From contig JAFGBY010000122.1 in NCBI GenBank assembly GCA_016932915.1, positions 1-41,858 on the forward strand: a stretch of 41,858 bases of DNA, written 5' to 3'. The position numbers and the translations under genes are program-made. Positions 1 through 8,377 of this stretch are shown here, piece after piece; the first letter of the stretch is position 1, and every line of letters begins with the position of its first letter. The DNA is from Acidobacteriota bacterium. Its GTDB lineage: Bacteria > Acidobacteriota > DATKUA01 > JAFGBY01. The notes beneath the pieces are model-generated. The model was given only the letters and a program-made list of their open reading frames with translations. It did no database searches and was not told the origin of the DNA.

Positions 1-868
1 CTAAAACTCTGGCTTTACCCCCCTTAAAAAGCGACACAAAAATATCACAAACATTCAATAGCCTGATGCTGTCTTCTCTATCATCCACAAACCTTACATG
101 TTCATCCAATTTTAAATCTTTAATAATGATCTCAAGTTTATCCCTGTTTTTTCCATCCCCGAATAACAGGAGCGAGAAATTAGCAGTCTTCTGTTTCAAT
201 AAAAACAGAGCCCAGAGAAGGATATCAAAAGCAGAACCTTCATCCGAAATACCCTTCGAAAATAGTATTGTATCAGGATGTTGAAGGTTATATTTCTCTG
301 CAAGAGAATCCCTTTCCTTGTCGCTATCTTCGATTTCCGGAAAAACAGGAGGTCCTGAAGATAAAACTATAAGTTTGTCCGGTGAGACACCAGTTTTTTT
401 CAGGAGTAGCGCTGCTTGCGCACTTGTTGTAAATACATTTCGCGCCAGGCTTTCAATAGCCCTGAATTTAGTGAACAAACTTGCCCGGCCTCTTAACTTT
501 ATAATTTCTTTATCAAAAAGAATAAGGGAATAAGGAATTCCTGTTTTTTTTGATATGTTATATGCCGCAGAGCCAGCATACTCCCAGGAGGAAGCAATAA
601 TGTGCGAAAACTTCTCTTTTTTTACAAGCTTTGATGCTTCTTTATTAAAGCCCAACACATTGCGTAATTTAGCTCCTTCACTGCCGGTCCGTATAATTGA
701 AAAATCCACGCTTTCATCAATTTTATCGCTTCCGCTGTATTTTACCGTGACAACATCTGCTCTTAGTGTCTTGTTAATCTCGCTGGCAAGAGAATATAGA
801 TATACACCCCGAGGAGACATTGAGGGTTCAAATTCACTTGCAATAATTAAAATCGGTATTTTATTCAC
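1..868 (-). CDS. GT4-type glycosyltransferase, 3' end cut by window edge
   Basis: An open frame of about 289 codons with no stop runs off the left edge. It begins at a GTG 15 bases after the selA stop; an in-frame TGA lies a little further upstream and no ATG lies between, so GTG is the likely start. The N-terminus (NKIPILIIASEFEPS, then SPRGVYLYSLASE) looks like the acceptor-side Rossmann fold of GT-B glycosyltransferases. The later stretch (DTILFSKGISDEG, LLLFGDGKNRDKLE, HVRFVDDRED) resembles the donor-binding half of family GT4. It would transfer a sugar from a nucleotide sugar, probably in the cytoplasm at the inner membrane. Acceptor and sugar cannot be told. It is probably cotranscribed with selA; the pairing makes no obvious functional sense. 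Confidence 0.7.
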   Translation of the reverse strand, partial: MNKIPILIIASEFEPSMSPRGVYLYSLASEINKTLRADVVTVKYSGSDKIDESVDFSIIRTGSEGAKLRNVLGFNKEASKLVKKEKFSHIIASSWEYAGSAAYNISKKTGIPYSLILFDKEIIKLRGRASLFTKFRAIESLARNVFTTSAQAALLLKKTGVSPDKLIVLSSGPPVFPEIEDSDKERDSLAEKYNLQHPDTILFSKGISDEGSAFDILLWALFLLKQKTANFSLLLFGDGKNRDKLEIIIKDLKLDEHVRFVDDREDSIRLLNVCDIFVSLFKGGKARVL

Positions 869-882
869 TCTGTATTTTAATT

Positions 883-2292
883 TTAATTTCCCATCTGCAG
901 GAAGTTCAGGGAATCAATTATAATTTCTTCGTCGCTTTCCTCGACCGTTCTGAGGTCTATCAACACCTGGTCATTTTCAAGCCTTGTTATTACTGGCACC
1001 TCGCTAGCCCGAAGCCTGGTCTGTAGTTCCAATGGTTTTAATTCTTTGTGAATCAGGCTAATTAAAACAGTTTCCAGAGTTTCTTCCGGCGCTGATCCGC
1101 CCCCCACAAGGGAATAGCCCTGAATACATTCTATAGTCAAATCCTGATTAGTAATCCGTTTCATAACTGACGTAGCGCGTTTCTCGATTTCATTTTTGGA
1201 TAAACGAAGCATCCTGTATATTGGGAGTATATTTCGATATTTTCCGGTCAGGTAGCTTTTGAAAGCTTCTTCAAGAATAAGATAAGTCAGTTTATCAACA
1301 CGAAGCGCACGCAACAGCTGATTTTGCCTGATCTGTTTTATATATTCAGGTTTACCAATAATTACCCCTGCCTGGCAGGCACCGAATAGTTTATCACCAC
1401 TAAAAGTAATAACCGGGACACCGCTCCTGGTAAGCTTATGAAGATCAGGTTCATCAGAAAACGCTATCTCATCCGGCGTAAACATATTCCCGCTGCCCAT
1501 ATCATGAACGAGGGGAAGATTAGCGCTCTCTGCAAGCCCAACGAGATCCCATGGAGGAATACTTAAAGTAAAACCGGAAATCTTGTAATTGCTCGGATGT
1601 ACAGTCATAAGCATTCCGGTTTTGCCGCTAATTGCGTTTTTATAATCGTTTATTCCTGTTTTATTTGTAGTACCGACTTCCTTAAGAATAGCCCCACTTT
1701 TCTGCATGACTTCAGGTATCCTGAAAGATCCGCCGATTTCCACCAACTCACCGCGTGATATAACAACTTCCTTTCCTAATGCAAAAGTGTTCAGGATAAG
1801 TAAAACCGCAGCAGCATTATTATTAACAATAACTGATTGATACCCGGGAAATAGCAATTCAATATACCTATCGAGTATAATATCGCGTTTTGACCTTTTT
1901 CCTGATTCAAGATCGAACTCAAGATTCAGGTACCCCGTAGCAAGATCATCAATTTTTTCCAGGAACTCATGTGGAATCGGTGAACGGCCCAGGTTTGTAT
2001 GCAAAATGACTCCAGTACCGTTTATAACTTTTTTCAGATACGAGTTCAGTTTTTTGTCTATTTCTGTTATCAGTTTCTCCTCCAGGTCAGCAAAGTCCTG
2101 GGTTAGCTCTGTAACCTCTCTATAGAATCCATCGTTCACCTTTTTTCGGAATTCATCAAGGATTATAGATAGTGAACTTTTAATGAAATCCCTGTCATAA
2201 ACCCTTAGATATTTCTGAATCCATTCATTTTTCAGAAGTTTATCTACAGAAGGTATTTCACGGAATAATTTATTTGTTAGATCATTATTCAT
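883..2292 (-). CDS. selA: L-seryl-tRNA(Sec) selenium transferase
   Basis: SelA is the PLP enzyme that converts seryl-tRNA(Sec) to selenocysteinyl-tRNA(Sec) using selenophosphate. The 469-residue length is normal. The N-terminal helical domain (about 1-85) is followed by the signature INGTGVILHTNLGRSPI near 90-106 and the PLP lysine in SGDKLFGACQAG (Lys301). HDMGSG (263-268) also fits the fold-type I core. The ATG at 2292 faces the 127-residue gene across a 60-base divergent intergenic region; no strong ribosome binding site precedes it. The gene implies that the organism decodes UGA as selenocysteine. selB, selD and tRNA-Sec are not in the window, and the next gene downstream is a glycosyltransferase instead of the common partner selB. 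Confidence 0.95.
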   Translation of the reverse strand: MNNDLTNKLFREIPSVDKLLKNEWIQKYLRVYDRDFIKSSLSIILDEFRKKVNDGFYREVTELTQDFADLEEKLITEIDKKLNSYLKKVINGTGVILHTNLGRSPIPHEFLEKIDDLATGYLNLEFDLESGKRSKRDIILDRYIELLFPGYQSVIVNNNAAAVLLILNTFALGKEVVISRGELVEIGGSFRIPEVMQKSGAILKEVGTTNKTGINDYKNAISGKTGMLMTVHPSNYKISGFTLSIPPWDLVGLAESANLPLVHDMGSGNMFTPDEIAFSDEPDLHKLTRSGVPVITFSGDKLFGACQAGVIIGKPEYIKQIRQNQLLRALRVDKLTYLILEEAFKSYLTGKYRNILPIYRMLRLSKNEIEKRATSVMKRITNQDLTIECIQGYSLVGGGSAPEETLETVLISLIHKELKPLELQTRLRASEVPVITRLENDQVLIDLRTVEESDEEIIIDSLNFLQMGN

Positions 2293-2302
2293 AAAACTGT
2301 CT

Positions 2303-2331
2303 TTGACCGTAATCCACCTATTTGTTATATT
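2303..2331 (+). promoter_or_regulatory. Sigma70-type promoter for the plus-strand operon
   Basis: A -35 box TTGACC (2303-2308) and a -10 box TATATT (2326-2331) are separated by exactly 17 bases; each matches the consensus at five of six positions. Transcription would start near 2338, just before the ATG at 2353. It is the best promoter for the genes leading into lptFG. Confidence 0.65.
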
Positions 2332-2337
2332 TAGGTG
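2315..2337. promoter_or_regulatory. Operator-like dyad over the -10 box
   Basis: Perfect 6-base arms CACCTA (2315-2320) and TAGGTG (2332-2337) flank 11 bases that contain the -10 box of the plus-strand promoter. The position, between divergent selA and the lptFG operon, suits a repressor site. No regulator is identified. Confidence 0.35.
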
Positions 2338-2352
2338 AAACTAGGATAATTC

Positions 2353-2736
2353 ATGATTAAGAAAAAAGCAAAAACTGAAGATCAATTGCCTCCAATTGTA
2401 CCTGTGGAAATTGAACAAGATCTTTATGAAAACATGAAAAATACCTTCGGGTTTAATACTGGAGGTGAGTACACAATTTCCCTGGAGATCGGAATAGAAG
2501 ACAGCGATAATTTCAACAGGCTTATGGATATGATCCGCGACCACGACCGCAAGCAAATAATCAAACGGTACGGAAAAGAATGTTACTACATAACTTATAA
2601 CCTTAAGCAACTCAAAGAGATGATGAACCTTTACTATGCGATGCAATCCCTGAACTATAAAGAGATGTATATTAATCACCTGAAACTGCCATATGCGCAC
2701 AGCTTATGGATTCAGTTGTTCCAATTAATGGCTTAG
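2353..2736 (+). CDS. Conserved-looking cytoplasmic protein of unknown function
   Basis: This 127-residue protein is not recognised. It has no signal peptide or membrane segment. It starts with a lysine-rich tail, then alternates acidic and aromatic stretches; the middle (RLMDMIRDHDRKQIIKRYG) looks helical and charged, and the C-terminal third is rich in Tyr, Leu and Met. The ATG at 2353 follows a good promoter and an AGGAT ribosome binding site. It is first in the operon, 20 bases before a membrane-anchored protein and upstream of the LPS permease, so an envelope-related role is possible but unsupported by any motif. Confidence 0.6.
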   Translation: MIKKKAKTEDQLPPIVPVEIEQDLYENMKNTFGFNTGGEYTISLEIGIEDSDNFNRLMDMIRDHDRKQIIKRYGKECYYITYNLKQLKEMMNLYYAMQSLNYKEMYINHLKLPYAHSLWIQLFQLMA

Positions 2737-2755
2737 ACCTGGAAAGTAGGTAAAA

Positions 2756-3445
2756 ATGGCAGAAGAAAAAAAGAAAAGACGCTGGCTTCGTGTAATCCTC
2801 AGTTTGCCTCTGGTTTTCGTACTTTTTATGCTTTTAATGTATTTTATAAAACCCGCATTTATTACAGACTTTCTTCATATCGGAATCGACAGAGATGCAA
2901 TTAAGCTCAGAGAAGAAAAATTGACTCCACGAGAAAAAGTTATGAACAAATGGCATGAACTGGAACAAGAAAGAAATAAAACCGGGTATTATCCTGCGTT
3001 TACTTTTGATTCTCAGGAACTCCAGATTTTTGTCCAGGAGAGATATAAACACGCCCTTACTGAGGAAATCCGTGGTGTTGAAACCAGTCTGTCTGGAGAT
3101 AAAATTATACTCCGGCTGAAATTAAATCTATCTAAGTATGAATCCGAGATCCGTGAATCATCAACGCCGGAATTGGCAAAGATGTTAAAAGAAGATATCG
3201 TTTTGTCCGCAAAGGGAAGCGTCAATGCTATAAAACAAGGTAAAGTATATGTCTCCATCGATTCTGTTCATTTCGGGTTCATCCCTGTGCCAGTAAGCCT
3301 TATCGAGAAAATAGTAAATGCAGATAAAAATGTTAAAAAATACGGCAGAAAATTCGATTATACAGCATATCCATTACCTAAAGGAATCCGGTCTCTTGTA
3401 ATAAAAGATTCAATTTTATATGTTAATCAATCTATCAACCGGTAA
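2756..3445 (+). CDS. Membrane-anchored extracytoplasmic protein, possible lipid-binding fold
   Basis: The 229-residue protein has a basic N-terminus (KKKRRW), one hydrophobic segment at about 11-32, and the rest predicted outside the cytoplasm. The soluble part alternates short beta-like segments: KIILRLKLNL, DIVLSAKGSV, KVYVSIDSVHFGFIPVPVSLIEKIV, and SLVIKDSILYVNQS near the C-terminus. This layout, with a gFlPVP-like stretch and a closing LYVN strand, is reminiscent of the YpmS/DUF2140 and LmeA-type proteins that adopt tubular lipid-binding folds. That comparison is from memory of the patterns and is only suggestive. It lies just upstream of the LptF-LptG fusion, which has an additional promoter of its own. 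Confidence 0.6.
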   Translation: MAEEKKKRRWLRVILSLPLVFVLFMLLMYFIKPAFITDFLHIGIDRDAIKLREEKLTPREKVMNKWHELEQERNKTGYYPAFTFDSQELQIFVQERYKHALTEEIRGVETSLSGDKIILRLKLNLSKYESEIRESSTPELAKMLKEDIVLSAKGSVNAIKQGKVYVSIDSVHFGFIPVPVSLIEKIVNADKNVKKYGRKFDYTAYPLPKGIRSLVIKDSILYVNQSINR

Positions 3446-3513
3446 TACAACGTGAATTTAACACTTCACAGAAGACACCTTCGAATTCAAATAATGGGAT
3501 ATATCATCTCCGG

Positions 3514-3541
3514 TTTACTGAATAAAACAGTCTGTTATAAT
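3514..3541 (+). promoter_or_regulatory. Sigma70-type promoter for lptFG
   Basis: A -35-like TTTACT (3514-3519) and a perfect -10 box TATAAT (3536-3541) are 16 bases apart in the 116-base gap before the lptFG start at 3562. Transcription would begin near 3548. It gives the permease and the genes behind it a second, internal promoter. Confidence 0.6.
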
Positions 3542-3561
3542 GCCCTCGGAGTGATAACCCG

Positions 3562-6372
3562 ATGAAAATTTTTGACAGGTATATAATAGCTGAACTTTTC
3601 CCATTTACTCTGGTGGGGCTGGCTGTTATTTCCTTTATTATTTTAATCAATCAAATCGTGGTATTGGCAGGATTCCTCATCAGGAATTCGGTTTCCATCT
3701 GGGTACTCCTTAAAATTATTTTCAACCTGATACCTTCAGCGATAATCTTCGGTATTCCGATGTCGATTCTAGTCGGGACAATCCTTGCAATAGGCAGATT
3801 ATCCGCCGAGAGCGAAATCACCGCGTTCAGGGCTTGCGGTATCAATATCATCAAATTTATAAAACCTATCCTTATTTTTACAATTTTCGCTTTCATCATG
3901 GATATTTTAGTATCTGTATACTGGCTGCCGGATTCTAACGATAAGCTGGTAAAATTATACCGTCAGATTATCGCTTCCCGAACGATCACAGGCCAGGTGA
4001 AGCCTAGAGTATTTTTCGAGCGTATTTCCAATAAGGTACTATACATTACCCAGACCCAGAACAATAACAGGGTTTGGAAAGACGTAATAATTTTTGATAC
4101 TTCCAAAGCTTATGAACCGAGCCTTATAATGGCAAAAAAAGGTGTCCCACACGATGAGGATGCTGAAAAAGGCTTAATGCTAACCCTTGAAGATGCTACT
4201 ATTTATGACATCAACCTGAACGACCCGATAAAAAAATCAAGAATGAGCCGAACGCCTTCAATGTTGATACAACTCGCCGAACAGAAGAAATTTCACAACC
4301 TTGCGATACAGAGAGCAAAAAGCGACCGGGCGATGAACATCAAACAGCTACAGGAAAGCGTAAAACAAACTTTTAAACAGAATCAAATAATCTTTCATTT
4401 TTATAATCATACAGAAGAATTAAAAACCCTGGCTGTTACCTTGACAATCAAGGACAAAGAAAACGAAAAGGATTATACTTCCAGTTTCAAACTGGCTCCG
4501 AATTCGATGGATAAATATAGCCTCTATTTCACCCTGCCGAAGAAAAAAAATCTACAATCAATGAGTTTAAAGGTAGTATCTCGCAAAGCAAATGGCATAG
4601 ATGATAATATTTATAACGGCACTATGACCGGGGATAAAATCAGGGAGATGGTCAATCGAAATGAAGCAGTCATTTCACATAATAACGCCTTCACATATGT
4701 TTTTCCTGACGCAAAGGGTAACAAAGATATATCTATCTCACAGGTCAAAATAAAAAATATTCAGTTCAGAAGACCTCATGAGAAATACCTGGTAGAAATT
4801 CATAAGAAATTTTCAATCCCCTTCTCCTGCCTGATCTTCGGACTGCTTGGACTTCCGCTCGGTATTACATCGAGGAGAGCGGGTAAATCTTTTGGTTATG
4901 TAACAAGTGTATTGATATTTACCTCTTATTGGTACCTCCTGATCAATGCCGAGATATGGGGTGATAAAGGTAAAGTATCACCATTTCTGGGCGCCTGGTT
5001 TGCTAATTTTATATTCCTTGCATTTGCAGTGATCCTGCTTATTCGGATGGGAAAACCGACAAAAGGAAAAGTCGGAGAACTTTTTAATATATGTATTACA
5101 TCGATTAAGAATTTCTCTCAAAAATACTTATCCCAGCTGAAAAAATCTGTATTCAGTAAAAAGGAAAAATCCAGCGCCTCTGTAAACAAGCAACAAAGCA
5201 CATCTTCCAGCATATGGCAAAACAGACAAGGGACACGAGTTGTGCTCCAGATCCCAAGATATTATTTCCGATTCCCTAATATCCTCGATAGGTATATTAT
5301 TAAAACATTCATTAAACTCTTTCTGATGTCCCTCCTGGTCCTATACATAATCTCTATGATTATCCAGTTCACGGAAATTAATGACGATTTTCAGGCAAAG
5401 AAATCTTCCTATACACTGCTGTGGGATTATTATAAATACCGATTACCTAGCACAATGTTGATGCTAATACCAATCTCATCATTAATTGCAACCCTTGCTA
5501 CATTCGGAGTACTTTCGAGAAATAACGAGACAATTGCGATGAAAGCGGCAGGCGTGAGCCAATACCGAATGGCGTTATCCATCATCGTACTAGCAATCAT
5601 TTTTAGTGGAATAACATATAATATAAATGAGAATGTAATTCCTCAATCAAAGATAAAATTTGATGAAGTTGAAAGAAAGATTAAAAAACTGGAAACTCAG
5701 ACAATTGAACAGCCGAGGCGTCAATTCCTTTTCGGGGAGTCAAAAGGAGATAATGTAAGCCGGATTTATTATTTCTATCGTTACAACGAGCAGGAAAAAA
5801 CATTTGATGATATCTCCTATTACGATTACAACAGGGAAACAATGACCCTGGTTCAGCGTCTGGCTGCAAAATCATCTGAGTGGGAAGATCATTATAAGGG
5901 ATGGTTGTTCCGTGACGGTTGGATACAAAAATATACTCCTCAGGGTTTTATGACCGAAGAATTCCAGAACCGGATTCAGAGACTCGATGAAACGCCGGAT
6001 TACTTTAAAAAGACCTGGAGAAGGCCTGATCAGATGGATTACCAGGAATTAAAAAAACTCATTAGCGAGATTAAATCCAAGGGGCTTGATCCGGTTTATG
6101 AACAGGTAAATCTCCACTGGAAAATGGCTTATGCTCTTGTTACATTTGTGGTTGTAATGATAGGGATACCTTTCAGTTTCAGGATGGATAATAAGGGATC
6201 CCTGGCAGGAATTTTCATCGCGCTGGTTATCATCCTGATTTTCTACCCGATGACAAATATATTTAGACATCTTGGATACTCCGGAGTTCTCCCCCCTACC
6301 CTTGCGGCGTGGGCAGGAAACCTGATTTTTGTACTAGTGGGTCTGATTTTTCTTACAAGAATGAGGACGTAA
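3562..6372 (+). CDS. Fused LptF-LptG lipopolysaccharide export permease
   Basis: LptF and LptG normally form a heterodimer in the inner membrane that, with LptB and LptC, extracts LPS. Here both are one 936-residue chain. The first YjgP/YjgQ unit spans about 1-500: three membrane segments (about 10-120), a long periplasmic part (about 125-415) and three more (about 417-495). A polar linker of about 70 residues rich in Lys, Ser and Gln follows. The second unit begins at about 573 with NILDRYIIKTFIKLF, matching the KIFDRYIIAELFPF start of the first, and again shows three plus three membrane segments around a periplasmic domain (about 690-850). Each half carries the conserved block after its second helix (RLSAESEITAFRACG; VLSRNNETIAMKAAG). 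The first periplasmic domain is about 130 residues longer than the second. The start has a GGAG ribosome binding site. Confidence 0.92.
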   Translation: MKIFDRYIIAELFPFTLVGLAVISFIILINQIVVLAGFLIRNSVSIWVLLKIIFNLIPSAIIFGIPMSILVGTILAIGRLSAESEITAFRACGINIIKFIKPILIFTIFAFIMDILVSVYWLPDSNDKLVKLYRQIIASRTITGQVKPRVFFERISNKVLYITQTQNNNRVWKDVIIFDTSKAYEPSLIMAKKGVPHDEDAEKGLMLTLEDATIYDINLNDPIKKSRMSRTPSMLIQLAEQKKFHNLAIQRAKSDRAMNIKQLQESVKQTFKQNQIIFHFYNHTEELKTLAVTLTIKDKENEKDYTSSFKLAPNSMDKYSLYFTLPKKKNLQSMSLKVVSRKANGIDDNIYNGTMTGDKIREMVNRNEAVISHNNAFTYVFPDAKGNKDISISQVKIKNIQFRRPHEKYLVEIHKKFSIPFSCLIFGLLGLPLGITSRRAGKSFGYVTSVLIFTSYWYLLINAEIWGDKGKVSPFLGAWFANFIFLAFAVILLIRMGKPTKGKVGELFNICITSIKNFSQKYLSQLKKSVFSKKEKSSASVNKQQSTSSSIWQNRQGTRVVLQIPRYYFRFPNILDRYIIKTFIKLFLMSLLVLYIISMIIQFTEINDDFQAKKSSYTLLWDYYKYRLPSTMLMLIPISSLIATLATFGVLSRNNETIAMKAAGVSQYRMALSIIVLAIIFSGITYNINENVIPQSKIKFDEVERKIKKLETQTIEQPRRQFLFGESKGDNVSRIYYFYRYNEQEKTFDDISYYDYNRETMTLVQRLAAKSSEWEDHYKGWLFRDGWIQKYTPQGFMTEEFQNRIQRLDETPDYFKKTWRRPDQMDYQELKKLISEIKSKGLDPVYEQVNLHWKMAYALVTFVVVMIGIPFSFRMDNKGSLAGIFIALVIILIFYPMTNIFRHLGYSGVLPPTLAAWAGNLIFVLVGLIFLTRMRT

Positions 6373-6379
6373 AATCATC

Positions 6380-7471
6380 ATGGCAAACATAAAAAGAATT
6401 GGAGTTTTTACCGGGGGAGGTGACGCCCCCGGGCTGAATGCCGTTATCAGGGCAGTGACAAAAAAAGCAATAATAAAATACGGATGGAAAGTACTGGGAA
6501 TCGGTCAGAGCACAATGGGATTTCTGCAACCGGAAAAAAACGTTTGGTTGGATTATAAATCGGTAAGCGGTATCCTTCCCAAGGGTGGTACAATACTGGG
6601 TACTACCAATAAAGGTGATCCATTTAATTTCCCTGTTGAGGAAGACGGTAAAATTGTTCTGAAAGATGTCTCCCAGATCATTGTCGATAAAATCCATGAA
6701 TATAAACTGGATGGTATCATTGCTATCGGTGGTGATGGGACGATGAGGATTGCATATAAATTCTATAAAATGGGTATTCCCATAGTTGGAGTCCCGAAAA
6801 CTATAGACAACGACCTACTTATCACGGATGCTACTTTCGGATTCGAAACCGCGGTTAATATAGTCATGGAAGCACTTGACAACCTTCATTCAATCGCTGA
6901 AAGCCGTGACCGGGTTGTAATAGTAGAAGTTATGGGTCGTGATGCGGGCTGGATTGCGCTCCATGCAGGAGTCGCAGGTGGAGCGGATGTTATACTGATA
7001 CCTGAAATTCCATATCATCTGAAATCGGTTATAAGAAAAATCGATGAGCGGCGAGGATACGGAGCTAACTTTACAGTGATAATCATTGCTGAGGGAGCAG
7101 TATCTGCAGGGGGAGAAACATCTTATCTGGAAGAGAAAGCAGCCGGTGGTATGAAGCGTTATGGCGGAGCAGGCGCATTACTAAAACAGAACCTGGAACG
7201 ATTTATTGATTCTGAAGTAATATTGACTGTACTTGGCCACATCCAGAGGGGAGGCACACCCTGTTCTTATGACCGTGTTCTTGCAACGCGTTTCGGTTCC
7301 GCTGCAGCTGACCTGATGGCAGAAGAGAAATTCGGCCATATTGTCTGCCTCAAAGGCACACAGATTTCCAGCGCCCCGATGATCGATGCTGCCAGTGGCC
7401 AAAAATTCGTGCCAATGGATTATGACCTTCTGGAAGCGGCAAGATCAATTGGCATTTCACTTGGTGATTAA
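6380..7471 (+). CDS. pfkA: 6-phosphofructokinase, probably ATP-dependent
   Basis: It phosphorylates fructose 6-phosphate to fructose 1,6-bisphosphate in glycolysis. The 363-residue chain has the phosphoryl-donor loop TGGGDAPGLNA (11-21), GGDGT (117-121), the catalytic PKTIDND (139-145) and MGRDAGW (185-191). Gly120 in GGDGT is the residue of ATP enzymes, where pyrophosphate enzymes have Asp; Lys140 before TIDND is the residue of pyrophosphate enzymes, where classical ATP enzymes have Gly. The Gly/Lys pair is known from the mixed group that includes actinobacterial ATP-PFKs, so ATP is the likely donor. It lies 7 bases after lptFG, so it is probably cotranscribed. Confidence 0.93.
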   Translation: MANIKRIGVFTGGGDAPGLNAVIRAVTKKAIIKYGWKVLGIGQSTMGFLQPEKNVWLDYKSVSGILPKGGTILGTTNKGDPFNFPVEEDGKIVLKDVSQIIVDKIHEYKLDGIIAIGGDGTMRIAYKFYKMGIPIVGVPKTIDNDLLITDATFGFETAVNIVMEALDNLHSIAESRDRVVIVEVMGRDAGWIALHAGVAGGADVILIPEIPYHLKSVIRKIDERRGYGANFTVIIIAEGAVSAGGETSYLEEKAAGGMKRYGGAGALLKQNLERFIDSEVILTVLGHIQRGGTPCSYDRVLATRFGSAAADLMAEEKFGHIVCLKGTQISSAPMIDAASGQKFVPMDYDLLEAARSIGISLGD

Positions 7472-7476
7472 TCATC

Positions 7477-8367
7477 ATGAACCTGGACTCACTATTCATA
7501 GGCACAGCAGGATGGAGTTATAAAGACTGGCTGGGTTATTTCTATCCGGATAAAATGCCGGGATCTATTGATAAACTTACTTATTACACCGATTATTTCG
7601 ATTGTGTGGAGATAAATTCAAGTTTCTATTACATTCCACCTCTTCGAAACGTTGAAGGTTGGATACGAAAGGTTGAACCAAATCCACGTTTCAAATTTGT
7701 TCTCAAACTCTGGCAGGGGTTTACTCACCATACTGAGTACCCATCAGCATCCGATACAGCATCCTTTAAAGCAGCGGCATCAATCCTTTCAGATTCCAGT
7801 AAACTTGGAGCGATACTTATCCAATTTCCATGGTCTTTTAAAAAAACGGATGAAAACATAAATCGCATTAAAACAATCACTGATGATTTAAATGAATTTA
7901 AGCTTGTATTGGAAATAAGACACGGCTCCTGGAATGAAAGCGGTTTTTATGATTTTCTCTCTAAAAACAGTATTGGATTTTGTAATATCGATCAACCGGT
8001 AATTGGAAGTTCAATTGCCCCCAGTGAGACTGTAACCTCCGATATTGGTTACGCACGCTTACATGGGAGAAATTATGATAAATGGTTTTCTTCTGATGAA
8101 GATTCTTCGGCAAGGTATAACTATCTGTATAAAGACAATGAAATAGATGAATGGGTTGAAAGAATAAAAAAGATAATTAAAAAAGATGCGGATACGTTTG
8201 TAATAACAAACAATCACTGGCAGGGAAAAGCTGCACATACCGCTCTTAAAATAAAACAGAAGATAAAATCCCAGAGAGTAAAAGTGCCAGAAAGCCTGAA
8301 GGAAAAATATTCCGACCTGGAAGAAATCTCAATTCCAGTGAAAAACAGTCAATCCAGCCTGTTATAA
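7477..8367 (+). CDS. DUF72 (YecE-like) TIM-barrel protein
   Basis: The 296-residue protein carries the family hallmarks: an opening FIGTAGWSYKDW, the VEINSSFY motif, FKFVLKLWQGFTH, then ILIQFPWSFKKT and LVLEIRHGSW, and later YARLHGR and TNNHWQGKA. DUF72 proteins form TIM barrels; their biochemical activity is not firmly established. It starts 5 bases after pfkA and is followed by ispE, so it appears to ride in the same operon. There is no signal peptide, so it should be cytoplasmic. Confidence 0.88.
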   Translation: MNLDSLFIGTAGWSYKDWLGYFYPDKMPGSIDKLTYYTDYFDCVEINSSFYYIPPLRNVEGWIRKVEPNPRFKFVLKLWQGFTHHTEYPSASDTASFKAAASILSDSSKLGAILIQFPWSFKKTDENINRIKTITDDLNEFKLVLEIRHGSWNESGFYDFLSKNSIGFCNIDQPVIGSSIAPSETVTSDIGYARLHGRNYDKWFSSDEDSSARYNYLYKDNEIDEWVERIKKIIKKDADTFVITNNHWQGKAAHTALKIKQKIKSQRVKVPESLKEKYSDLEEISIPVKNSQSSLL

Positions 8368-8377
8368 AGGAACATTC

